Below, piece after piece: positions 1-6,486 of a stretch of 9,721 nucleotides of DNA. The notes under the pieces were generated by a model, which saw only the letters and a program-made list of their open reading frames with translations, had not been told where the DNA came from and searched no databases. The position numbers and the translations under genes were made by a program. This DNA is from Ruminococcaceae bacterium UBA7067 (GTDB lineage Bacteria; Bacillota; Clostridia; Oscillospirales; Acutalibacteraceae), in the NCBI GenBank assembly GCA_002493755.1, contig DKZT01000059.1:1-9721 (forward strand). Direction: 5' to 3'. Position 1 is the first letter of the stretch. The number at the start of each line of letters is the position of its first letter.

Positions 1-1
1 T

Positions 2-1249
2 GATGATCTTTTTACACGTTCAATAGAGTGGATTAAAAAATTAATCAATAAATTTGAAAAATATAAAAAGTATAAAATAATATTTACACCTAACAAAAAC
101 ACAAAGAAAAATTATACAGATAACAACAACGGAGGCACTAAATCTATGAACGAAAACTATAACAAAGAAGGAGTAATAATTGACAAATTAATCGCAGAAA
201 AAATAAAAGCCCACAAACAGATAATTTTTACCGGGGCACCCGGAACAGGCAAGACTTTTTCCGTTCGTGAATATGTAAAGATGGCAACACAAAATGATGA
301 AAGCAGATATAAGTTTGTGCAGTTTCATTCATCGTATGATTACACCGACTTTGTCGAGGGTATCCGTCCTGTTCCCAAGGGAGAAAACGGAGAAAATATA
401 TTTGTGCGTATGGATGGAACTTTCAAAGCATTTTGCAGGAGAATAGCAGATGCAAATCTTAAAATAATAAAAGAAACACACAATGACATTAAAAGCATTG
501 ATGACCTATATAACAAAATGAAAGAGTCGGATAAAGACACAGAGGAAACAGATAATCAAAGAAACGCTATTAAAGACACAATTAACAGACTTCCAATGTA
601 CTATTTTGTCATAGACGAGATTAACCGCGCTGACTTGTCAAAGGTTTTCGGTGAGCTTATGTTTGGATTAGAGGAAGATTACAGAGGCGTTCAGAACAGA
701 TTCCCCACTCAGTATCATAATCTTCCTACATACGAGATGAAAGAGGATATCGCTTATAAAATTACAGATGATTGCTTTAAAAATGGCTTTTTTGTACCCG
801 AAAACCTGACTATCATCGGAACGATGAACGATATTGACAGGAGCGTTGAAACCTTTGATTTTGCCTTGAGAAGAAGATTTGCGTGGGTTGAAATTAAGGC
901 AAACGAGGTTATGCTTTATTCGGTTGCTTCTATTAACAATAAGAGCAAAGATGAGGTTGAGGATATAGTTAAGAAAATTCAAGAAATGAATGAAATCATA
1001 AGCGGAGAGGGAAAAAAGCTTGGACTAAACGAATCCTATCACATCGGTCCTGCCTACTTTAAGAATCTGTTTGACAGTAACGGCAATGATAACCGTGAAA
1101 CTATTTTTAATGAAAAAATTAAACCTCTCCTCAAAGAATACACCCGTGGAAAAGATTCCGAAAAGGTTGAAGCCTTAATTAGTGGTTGCAAGAATGCGTT
1201 ATTTGACAAATCCAAAACAACAGATACCTCAGGTGGAAATAATGGATAA
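2..1249 (+). CDS. mcrB: McrB-like AAA+ GTPase, type IV restriction (5' end outside window)
   Basis: This is the motor subunit of an McrBC-type modification-dependent restriction enzyme; in the family it hydrolyses GTP and drives McrC on DNA carrying methylated cytosine. Counting from the ATG at 146 (367 aa), the sequence shows Walker A GAPGTGKT (residues 30-37), Walker B YYFVIDEINRAD (152-163), the McrB signature GTMNDIDRS (225-233) and an arginine-rich RRRF (242-245). The frame has no stop from position 2 to the ATG at 146. The upstream 48 codons, rich in Lys and Asn, probably are the end of an N-terminal DNA-binding domain that starts outside the window, as in E. coli McrB. A GGAGG at 131-135 sits 10 nt before the ATG at 146, so a short form or a separate start is also possible. 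The stop overlaps the start of the McrC gene by 8 nt, which suggests translational coupling. Family call is firm; the true start is not. Confidence 0.9.
   Translation, partial: DDLFTRSIEWIKKLINKFEKYKKYKIIFTPNKNTKKNYTDNNNGGTKSMNENYNKEGVIIDKLIAEKIKAHKQIIFTGAPGTGKTFSVREYVKMATQNDESRYKFVQFHSSYDYTDFVEGIRPVPKGENGENIFVRMDGTFKAFCRRIADANLKIIKETHNDIKSIDDLYNKMKESDKDTEETDNQRNAIKDTINRLPMYYFVIDEINRADLSKVFGELMFGLEEDYRGVQNRFPTQYHNLPTYEMKEDIAYKITDDCFKNGFFVPENLTIIGTMNDIDRSVETFDFALRRRFAWVEIKANEVMLYSVASINNKSKDEVEDIVKKIQEMNEIISGEGKKLGLNESYHIGPAYFKNLFDSNGNDNRETIFNEKIKPLLKEYTRGKDSEKVEALISGCKNALFDKSKTTDTSGGNNG
131..148 (+). promoter_or_regulatory. Strong internal ribosome binding site and ATG inside mcrB frame
   Basis: GGAGG lies at 131-135 and the ATG at 146-148, a 10-nt spacing, while the same frame is open on both sides. 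It falls just upstream of the AAA+ domain. It could start a short McrB lacking the DNA-binding domain, as known for E. coli McrB-S, or be the only real start if the upstream codons are not translated. Confidence 0.5.
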
Positions 1250-2759
1250 TGATAAGATTTGTGTAACAATTAAGGGCAAAACCTACGATAACATAAATGA
1301 CATTGATTTGACTGTTACAAAAGGCAGTATCCCTGACGGTTGCGGAAAAGTAACGCTAATAAGAACCATTCTGGATGAAATCAGGCCAAATGATTTTATT
1401 ATAGGTCACTCGAAAAATACCGGCATTAACAATCTGAAGCTATACAGTGAGTTCGGAGACGGTTTTTATTACGGCGGCATTGCTGGAGTACTGCGGAAAA
1501 ATGTCACGGTGAGCCTGCCCGAAACATCCGATTCATCAGCTATGAAATTTGATGTAAAGCTGCAGATAACAACCAAATTTGATAATTCCGACAAGCCCTA
1601 CTTTCTTGCAACAATGCTGTTGTACGACAAGCTGATGTTAAGCAAAAATATGGTTCCATCCAACGAGGAGGAAATATATGATTACTTACTGCTGTTCCGT
1701 TTTAAAGAACAATTACAGCAAGCCTGTCTTAAGGGTTTGTTCAGAACCTACAGACGCTTTGAGCGTAACGACGAAAAGCTGAGAGGCGCCATTGATATTG
1801 CAAGGCATATAAAGCTGAACGCAGGGCAAAACAACGGAAAGATAGCATACAGCTACCGTGAAAACACAACCAACAATTTTTTGAATTACCTTATCGTAGC
1901 GGCTTATACGCATTTGAAAGAAAAATACTATGATCTGGTAGTTGAAAATATAGACAGCAACTTTGACTTGTTGTCCGTTATAAATCAGCTGAAAAACGAC
2001 ACCGGTTTCATCAAAGGCGGTCTTAGAAATATTATTTCAAAGAATCTCAGAGCAATAACTCATCCGCTATACACTGAATACGAGGAGCTGAGAATTACCT
2101 CAATCAAAATATTGAGAGATGAAGGGCTGTCTATTTTTGACGGTAAAGAAGACGACACTGAGGGTATCTTGTTCTATGTTCCTGATTTGTGGGAGAGCTT
2201 TTTGGAGAACGCAATGGATAAACATCTTGATTGCTTAAGAAAAAGCACTGTAAAGCTTAAATCGCAAGAAATTCTTTATGCACTCAGCAGACCCGGTTCT
2301 CACACTAATGCAAACAGCATCCGTAATTTCTTTTTCGAAACCCGTCCGGGCTATGTTTTCTACAAAGACGTTAACCCGATTATGGTACTTGACGCTAAGT
2401 TCAGACCGGCTTGGGAAGGTTCAATCAGGAACCAATCTATAAGCTCATTATTAGATGATTTCACAAAAAGTCTGCGCGATATGTGTGATTTCGGAGTACA
2501 CCACGCGGGAGTTATTTTCCCATTTTGCGTAGGTGAAAATGATAATGCTTTATTTAGTCCGAAAAAAATCGAGCAAATAATCAAACATTCAATCAGCCGC
2601 TACAATACAACAGATTCTTTTTACACAATTCCGATAAGGGTACCTTCGAGTAAGAATATTTCGTCATATTCCGAGTGGAGAAGTGAATTTGATAAATGCC
2701 TTCCTGAAGATATAAAAGCTGTTGATTCTACACTGAAAAAAATAATATCCGAAAACTAA
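1242..2759 (+). CDS. mcrC: McrC-like nuclease subunit of McrBC restriction system
   Basis: This is the partner of the preceding McrB. In the family McrC binds the McrB hexamer, stimulates its GTPase and cuts DNA through a C-terminal PD-(D/E)XK fold. The chosen ATG at 1242 gives 505 aa; AGGTGGA at 1231-1237 is its ribosome binding site and the gene overlaps mcrB by 8 nt. A longer frame back to 1182 would lie inside mcrB and has no convincing ribosome binding site. Visible features are a McrC-typical region at about residues 165-225 (YRRFERNDEKLRG, then NGKIAYSYRENTTNN) and the nuclease core PIMVLDAKF (about 379-387) with the DAK at 384-386. The preceding strand reads TRPGYVFYKD; a Gly stands where many PD-(D/E)XK enzymes have the first catalytic Asp. 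Whether a nearby acid substitutes cannot be told by eye. Length is normal, so the gene is probably intact. Confidence 0.88.
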   Translation: MDNDKICVTIKGKTYDNINDIDLTVTKGSIPDGCGKVTLIRTILDEIRPNDFIIGHSKNTGINNLKLYSEFGDGFYYGGIAGVLRKNVTVSLPETSDSSAMKFDVKLQITTKFDNSDKPYFLATMLLYDKLMLSKNMVPSNEEEIYDYLLLFRFKEQLQQACLKGLFRTYRRFERNDEKLRGAIDIARHIKLNAGQNNGKIAYSYRENTTNNFLNYLIVAAYTHLKEKYYDLVVENIDSNFDLLSVINQLKNDTGFIKGGLRNIISKNLRAITHPLYTEYEELRITSIKILRDEGLSIFDGKEDDTEGILFYVPDLWESFLENAMDKHLDCLRKSTVKLKSQEILYALSRPGSHTNANSIRNFFFETRPGYVFYKDVNPIMVLDAKFRPAWEGSIRNQSISSLLDDFTKSLRDMCDFGVHHAGVIFPFCVGENDNALFSPKKIEQIIKHSISRYNTTDSFYTIPIRVPSSKNISSYSEWRSEFDKCLPEDIKAVDSTLKKIISEN

Positions 2760-2823
2760 TAAATCAGCACAGATGAAAAGGAAAAGCACGGCAAGATTGA
2801 AGTGGATAAGGACTAATTTTTGC

Positions 2824-2852
2824 TTGACAATTCTGTATTGTTGTGTTAATTT
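2824..2852 (+). promoter_or_regulatory. Sigma-A promoter for riboswitch leader
   Basis: TTGACA at 2824-2829 and TAATTT at 2847-2852 with a 17-nt spacer. Transcription would start near 2859, just before the first paired segment of the riboswitch. Between the McrC stop and this promoter lies a short stretch (2760-2813) reading STDEKEKHGKIEVDKD followed by a stop, probably the tail of a lost gene. Confidence 0.7.
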
Positions 2853-2856
2853 AAAA

Positions 2857-2949
2857 ATAGCCTATAAAGAGTGCGTGAGAGACAAGCTCGTTGACCGCAC
2901 AGCAACCTGCCAAAAGGTAAGGTGCTAAAGCTTGACCGATAGGGTTATA
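2857..2949 (+). ncRNA. SAM-clan (S-box-like) riboswitch aptamer
   Basis: The leader contains CAGCAACC and AAGGTGCTAA, hallmarks of the SAM-I/SAM-IV clan core. P1 can form between ATAGCCTAT (2857-2865) and ATAGG..TTAT (2939-2948, one bulged G). P2 pairs GTGCG (2871-2875) with CGCAC (2896-2900) and contains TGA/TGAC internal-loop sequences compatible with a kink-turn. The family binds S-adenosylmethionine and usually controls methionine, cysteine or SAM metabolism. The exact subclass (SAM-I or a SAM-I/IV variant) cannot be settled by eye. The gene it controlled is truncated here. Confidence 0.65.
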
Positions 2950-2971
2950 AAGATTTTTACAATCCTGTCGG
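2936..2971 (+). promoter_or_regulatory. Antiterminator pairing of the riboswitch
   Basis: CCGATAGG (2936-2943) is complementary over 8 bp (one G-U) to CCTGTCGG (2964-2971). The first segment includes the 3' strand of P1 and the second overlaps the left arm of the terminator. Ligand-stabilised P1 would therefore free the terminator to form, the usual OFF switch logic of S-box leaders. Confidence 0.65.
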
Positions 2972-2990
2972 AACGATGGGATTGTTTTTT
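2959..2990 (+). terminator. Intrinsic terminator of riboswitch expression platform
   Basis: ACAATCC (2959-2965) pairs with GGATTGT (2979-2985), followed by a run of T to 2990. It sits between the aptamer and the ribosome binding site of the downstream gene, so it acts as the attenuator. Confidence 0.8.
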
Positions 2991-3030
2991 ACGCTCTTTT
3001 TAGGAAACTAATGAAAGGAGCGTATTTTTT

Positions 3031-3102
3031 ATGCGTACAATCAGACAACTCATCAATTCAGAAAAGAAGGTGTATATCTTTCTGAAAAACAAAGCTATCC
3101 AA
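3031..3102 (+). pseudogene. 5' end of riboswitch-controlled gene, truncated by intron remnant
   Basis: An ATG at 3031 follows AAAGGAG (3014-3020) with good spacing. About 24 codons starting MRTIRQLINSEKKVYIFLKN remain before the sequence becomes antisense to a group II intron reverse transcriptase at about 3102. The frame then runs on to 3282 through the intron antisense, which is not native coding. Too little is left to name the product. I infer that it belonged to the gene controlled by the upstream riboswitch, because nothing lies between them. Confidence 0.55.
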
Positions 3103-3987
3103 GTCATCTGCGTATCTCACAATATACATTTCCTTGAGATTGCTCTTACGGAGTGCTCTGTATATGTGCCCTTTAATCATAGTGCCGTTTTTGTTTATAC
3201 TACATTTGTACTTTTTGTGCGTTGGGTGGTTCTCCCATTGGGAGCTAACCCACCAGTCAAGCTCATTGAGTACAATGTTTGATAGTAATGGCGATAGGAT
3301 TCCTCCTTGTGGAGTTCCACGCTTGGGATATTCTATTTCGCCATTGGGCATTACAATCGGGGCTTTGAGCATTGCTTTGATAATACAGATGAGTTGCTTG
3401 TCCCTTATTCCCATAGTCCACATTTGTTTGATGAGCTTCGTGTGATTGACATTGTCAAAGAAACCTTTGATATCAATATCAACCACAAAGTGTAGGTTGC
3501 TACATTGTATCATTCTGTCGCATTGTGCTATTGCGTTCTGTGCTGACCTGTTGGGTCTAAAGCCATTGCTCCGGTCGTGGAACTTGGCTTCACAGATTGG
3601 TTCAAGCACTTGTAGGATACTTTGTTGTACCAGTCTATCAATCATTGTGGGGATTCCCAGCGGTCGTAACTTGCCGTTGGGTTTGGGAATTTCAACTCTT
3701 CTCACAGGTCTTGGTTGGTAATAATCTAATTTGCGTTGTACCATACTGACATATTTGTCTGCTGGTATATCAGTATAGTCCTCGATTGTGAGTTTATCTA
3801 CGCCAGCCGTCATACTTCCACTGTTGGTTTTAAGATTGCGGTATGCAAGTTGTATATTTTCAGGCTTTCTGATTAGCTCCATGAGGTGGTTGAAAACCTT
3901 ACCCTCTTTGCTGTCAGAATATAGATTGTCATATATTTCTTGCATATTATAGTATTCGTTATGGCGTAGCTTTTTCTGCTTTGTCAT
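3058..3987 (-). pseudogene. ltrA: Truncated group II intron reverse transcriptase (LtrA-like)
   Basis: The chosen start is the ATG at 3987 (MTKQKKLRHNEYYNMQ), preceded on the minus strand by GGTGGAG; a GTG 12 nt upstream is less well placed. The protein carries the RT fingers and palm: RRVEIPKPNGKLRPLGIPT, the block FVVDIDIKGFFDNVNH with the first catalytic Asp, GTPQGGILSPLLSN, and YIVRYADD (end of YADD at 3103). After YADD it diverges into 14 unrelated residues and stops at 3058, where family members continue with the thumb, maturase (X) and often DNA-binding/endonuclease domains. In group II introns this protein assists splicing and copies the intron into target DNA. Without the thumb and maturase it should be inactive. 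The break is shared with the truncated riboswitch gene on the other strand. Confidence 0.9.
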
Positions 3988-4826
3988 AGGCATCTCCACC
4001 TTTCAGGTTTTGATTTTCTTTGTCATACTCGAAGCTATGAACTAAATAGCCTATAATCTCTGCTTAATTATGACTAGAGGCTGTTCCTCCATCTCCATTA
4101 CAGAGATTTCATAGGTCGTGCCTCCGCTCTCAGCCAGATTAATTTAAGTTATCAGATAAACTGTTTCCTTAAAACCGCTCCCGTGTAATCGGTTTAAATA
4201 AGCGTTCTGACCTTTCTGCGTTCCGATAATTCTATCTGTACATATATAACCTTAGATGCTGACTATGAGCCTGTTAGCATGATAGCGCCTGTAACGCTAT
4301 ATGGAATTTCATATCGAAAATTCTTACTTTTCCACTGCTAACTGCCATTCCCAGGCAGAGACACATTTCTATGCCCCTATGCTTTAGACCCGTACATTCG
4401 CCAGTTCGTCAGATATTTCTATCATTCTCACCATAGTTATTTTATAGACCCCCGACCTATAGGACACACCACCCGCCTCCGGGCAGCTTTCGTACTGTGC
4501 GTGCACAGTTTACGGTGTCTCTCAGCCGACGTTACCGAGCTTCCGAACCCTTGTAGTATTACACCTGCAAACGCCGGTCGGACTCTTAGGGCGGCATTTC
4601 AGGGCGTTACCCCATCATTCTACCTGTCAAATTATCAGTTCTCCTAATAGAAAAACTTTACGTTCTTTTATTAGTGCCTAACCTTTTCAGTTAGGAACGC
4701 ATCGCACTTCCGAGCATATGGATGCCATTGCCTTCGGCTGACAGTTCCTGCCGGCGAGTCTGTATCGGATTTCACCGCCAAGACATAACGCGTGCCGAGC
4801 GTACCCTTAAACATACCCGTGCATTT
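3103..4826 (-). mobile_element. Group II intron remnant lacking its 3' end
   Basis: Read on the minus strand, a GC-richer, hairpin-rich stretch without coding frames (about 4826 to 4000) precedes an LtrA-like reverse transcriptase. This is the normal order of ribozyme domains I-IV followed by the intron-encoded protein. The element ends abruptly at 3103, inside the reverse transcriptase. No maturase region, endonuclease region, domain V or domain VI is visible between there and the riboswitch. It therefore cannot splice or move on its own. The 5' boundary is uncertain: structured sequence reaches about 4826, but a GTGCG-type intron start also occurs on the minus strand at 4707. Confidence 0.75.
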
Positions 4827-4841
4827 TTGTTCTTAAGTGTC

Positions 4842-4874
4842 AAAAAAGCATCTACCGTTTCTGATAGATGCTTT
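4842..4874 (-). terminator. Intrinsic terminator after the ATPase remnant
   Basis: On the minus strand AAAGCATCTA pairs with TAGATGCTTT (arms 4865-4874 and 4845-4854), followed by a T run to 4842. It lies about 30 bp after the stop of the DUF4143-type ATPase remnant and just upstream of the intron remnant on the same strand. Confidence 0.8.
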
Positions 4875-4906
4875 CTGTAAGATGCTTTCTGTTTTATATT
4901 CTGATG

Positions 4907-5098
4907 TTACGACAGCAGCCAATCTATTAAGTTAAGTGATTTTATGCCGTCAAATAAATTGATATAGCTCCTGTCCATTGACAATACGATTTTTTCGTAG
5001 TTGTCGGGTATCATACGCAGTGGTCTTAGCTCTCGCTCACGAGTTTCCTGTGACTGCATACTTTCAGTGACTTGAATATACAGCTTATCATCAGGCTT
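4907..5098 (-). pseudogene. C-terminal remnant of DUF4143-type AAA ATPase
   Basis: Sixty-three codons remain, from KPDDKLYIQVTES through RERELRPLRMIPDNYEKIV to IDWLLS and a stop. This matches the conserved C-terminal end (DUF4143 part) of a large family of AAA ATPases of unclear role, common in Clostridia and Bacteroidetes. The ATPase domain, normally about 350 residues further upstream, is absent; an in-frame TGA lies directly before the first Lys and unrelated sequence follows. The fragment was probably cut by the rearrangement that produced the surrounding debris. Recognition is from the pattern RERELxPLRMIxDNYEKIVLxMD and the terminal DWLL. Confidence 0.75.
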
Positions 5099-5264
5099 TC
5101 AATATTATTCAGCATTAATCGCCCGAATTCTTATCTGCATCCGAACTTCACTTTGGTAATTCAGGGTATCACCGTATTAATTGCACCGATACTATATAAT
5201 TTATTTGGTTGTTCAGTTCATAAATATGTTCTATAAAGCTATATGTGTAATGCTATATATTTTA

Positions 5265-5397
5265 TCAATCCCATTTTCCTAATGATATTAACTCTAAGGT
5301 TTCTTTTTTACATTCAGGACATAAAGGGACAAAGTCTTTTAAAGCTCTGCCTTTCGCCCCCTCCCTGCAAGCTGTTTCTCTGTATTCCTGCAATAGT
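5265..5397 (-). pseudogene. Possible C-terminal fragment of a cysteine-rich KTR-type protein
   Basis: The minus strand reads LKDFVPLCPECKKETLELI, then SLGKWD and a stop at 5265. A single CxxC with FxPLCPxCKxETL resembles the end of the small cysteine-rich KTR proteins found in conjugative elements, which have a second CxxC and the KTR motif further upstream. Here the upstream part is replaced by one unit of a 57-bp tandem repeat that stays open in this frame (ALLLQEYRETACREGAKGR). The match is short, so this is tentative. Confidence 0.35.
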
Positions 5398-5473
5398 AAA
5401 GCCTTGCCGTTAGCCTGTGCCCGCAGTTGTTTCTCTGTGCTCCCTGTGATAGTAAAGCTCTGCCGTTTACCGC
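5341..5473. repeat. Imperfect 57/56-bp tandem repeat with partial third copy
   Basis: Unit 1 is 5341-5397 (57 bp), unit 2 is 5398-5453 (56 bp), and a partial third begins at 5454. Shared segments include AAAGC..TGCC at the start, GTTTCTCTGT in the middle and ATAGT at the end. The one-base length difference shifts any reading frame between units. Confidence 0.7.
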
Positions 5474-5713
5474 TTACTGTACTGCTGTCACATTAATAGC
5501 GTCGGGCGTTCGGTATTGCGGTTGCGCAAGCGACAGAGGAAAACAGCTTCTTGCGCAGACCTTGCTCGCTGACAATATAAAAACATCTCCGCACACTTAA
5601 AGACTGACTTTTTTATTACAAAACAGCCATATTTAACAATTACTCTGACACTTTACTAAACGGCAAAAGTGCCGTAAACACTGATTAAAAGCCGTTTTCA
5701 AGGCATAAAAAAC
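5474..5713. other. Non-coding stretch, no gene seen
   Basis: I see no plausible gene. There is a repeated TTGCGCA (5522-5528 and 5551-5557) and a small perfect hairpin, ACGGCA (5660-5665) with TGCCGT (5670-5675). No ribosome binding site with an open frame was found. Confidence 0.4.
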
Positions 5714-5757
5714 GAACCGCAATTAAGATACCCATTGTATCAAAATTGCGGTTCTTA
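5705..5757 (-). terminator. Long hairpin terminator, stronger on the minus strand
   Basis: GAACCGCAATT (5714-5724) pairs with AATTGCGGTTC (5744-5754), and GATAC with GTATC extends the stem inside. On the minus strand it is followed by GTTTTTTAT; on the plus strand the T run is weak. No gene that would use it remains, so it probably marks a lost minus-strand gene. Confidence 0.6.
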
Positions 5758-5825
5758 TTTGGTGGAGGTGAGAGGTTGTAGTTTTATCATTTTATTATAT
5801 TTTATATTGTTACACAATCCTTGGT

Positions 5826-5853
5826 AAAGCCGCATTCCCATGCGGTTTCTTTT
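5826..5853. terminator. Small bidirectional hairpin, probable terminator
   Basis: AAGCCGCA pairs with TGCGGTTT (one G-U) around TTCCC, followed by TTCTTTT on the plus strand and A-rich sequence upstream. It stands alone in non-coding sequence. An exact 11-bp tandem duplication, AAAAAGTTTGC, follows at 5887-5897 and 5898-5908. Confidence 0.5.
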
Positions 5854-5960
5854 AATCCTGTTTAATCGCCTTGAATTTTATTTGAGAAAAAGTTTGCAAA
5901 AAGTTTGCAGATATTACGGTTAAAGCACAAGTTGAAGCATTGCATAAATATTAGTTTTCA

Positions 5961-6068
5961 ATCATCACACTCTAACGATAAAGAGCGGTAACGGTGCAAT
6001 ATACACTTTGATAAAACTGCGTTTAAGAACACAGCAAAGCTTAATTCGGCATACCTTGACAAATCTGC
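5961..6068 (+). repeat. Degenerate direct repeat, left copy
   Basis: This 108-bp segment aligns with 7416-7525 over its full length, with one 2-nt gap and by eye about three quarters identity. Both begin ATCATCACAC and share GAGCGGTAA, AAAACTGCG, TTAAGAA and ACCTTGACAAA. One frame of this copy is open over DKTAFKNTAKLNSAYLDKSA and beyond but is preceded by a stop, so it may be a gene remnant. Confidence 0.65.
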
Positions 6069-6227
6069 AAAAGCTTTGACAGAGCTTATATAAGAAAATC
6101 AATAATAGTCGTTGCTCTCTACGAAAAATTGCTTATAACCCATTGGTCTGCTCCTTGAATAGCTTGAATGTCATAAGCAATGCAACGGGTTGCAAAACCG
6201 AAACGGAATAGGACGATTAATGATATT
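6069..6227. other. Non-coding stretch with long inverted repeat
   Basis: ATTGCTTAT (6129-6137) is the inverse complement of ATAAGCAAT (6173-6181), and AACCCATTG next to it nearly matches the inverse of CAACGGGTT. It could form a large cruciform or stem-loop upstream of the antitoxin operon. No gene seen. Confidence 0.4.
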
Positions 6228-6241
6228 ATTCCATATGGAAT
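6228..6241. promoter_or_regulatory. Perfect palindrome, candidate operator
   Basis: ATTCCATATGGAAT is a perfect 14-bp palindrome ending 10 bp before the -35 box of the antitoxin-toxin operon. The position fits a repressor or autoregulation site, but nothing in the window proves binding. Confidence 0.4.
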
Positions 6242-6251
6242 TTAATAATTC

Positions 6252-6280
6252 TTGACTATTTTCATATTGTTAAGTAAAAT
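6252..6280 (+). promoter_or_regulatory. Promoter of antitoxin-fic operon
   Basis: TTGACT at 6252-6257 and TAAAAT at 6275-6280 with a 17-nt spacer. The transcript would begin near 6287, a few bases before the GGAGG ribosome binding site at 6293-6297. Confidence 0.7.
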
Positions 6281-6305
6281 ATACTTATGAACGGAGGTTT
6301 TGTTT

Positions 6306-6485
6306 ATGGCTGAAATTGATAAAAACAAGCGTAACAGAGCTGTTAAAATTGCATCAGCTATCAATAGCATAGAGGGAGTTGAAATACCCGAAGAGGCAGA
6401 AAACCTCTTCAAGCAGTGGGCAAACGGAGAATTAACAGACAAAGAGTTGACATCATCAATGCTCTCTATGTGTTTAAAGGTTTAA
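6306..6485 (+). CDS. VbhA-like antitoxin of Fic toxin
   Basis: This small acidic-to-neutral protein (59 aa) is placed directly before a Fic gene, with one base between stop and start. It has the shape of a class I Fic antitoxin (VbhA family): an Ala-rich helix, then IEGVEIPEEAENLFKQW and a second helix NGELTDKEL. In the family an inhibitory helix with (S/T)xxxE(G/N) pushes its Glu into the Fic active site and blocks productive ATP binding. Here E23-G24 are present, but the residue four before the Glu is Ile19, not Ser or Thr. The ATG at 6306 follows GGAGG (6293-6297) with an 8-nt gap; a TTG at 6300 lies too close to it. The pair is presumably co-transcribed and translationally linked. Homology is inferred from context and the EG motif. 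Confidence 0.75.
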   Translation: MAEIDKNKRNRAVKIASAINSIEGVEIPEEAENLFKQWANGELTDKELTSSMLSMCLKV

Positions 6486-6486
6486 T

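Noticed and set aside
1182..1241. Longer start for McrC
   Set aside because: The extension lies inside the mcrB coding region; the ATG at 1242 has a good ribosome binding site and gives the usual short overlap.
668..1269. Minus-strand open frames within mcrB
   Set aside because: Shadows of the strongly supported McrB frame.
2760..2813. Short gene after mcrC
   Set aside because: Only 17 codons without a start (STDEKEKHGKIEVDKD); at most the tail of a lost gene.
3134..3721. Several plus-strand open frames
   Set aside because: They are antisense to the group II intron reverse transcriptase and have no start signals.
5341..5473. CRISPR array
   Set aside because: Units are adjacent, imperfect and without unique spacers; it is a plain tandem repeat.
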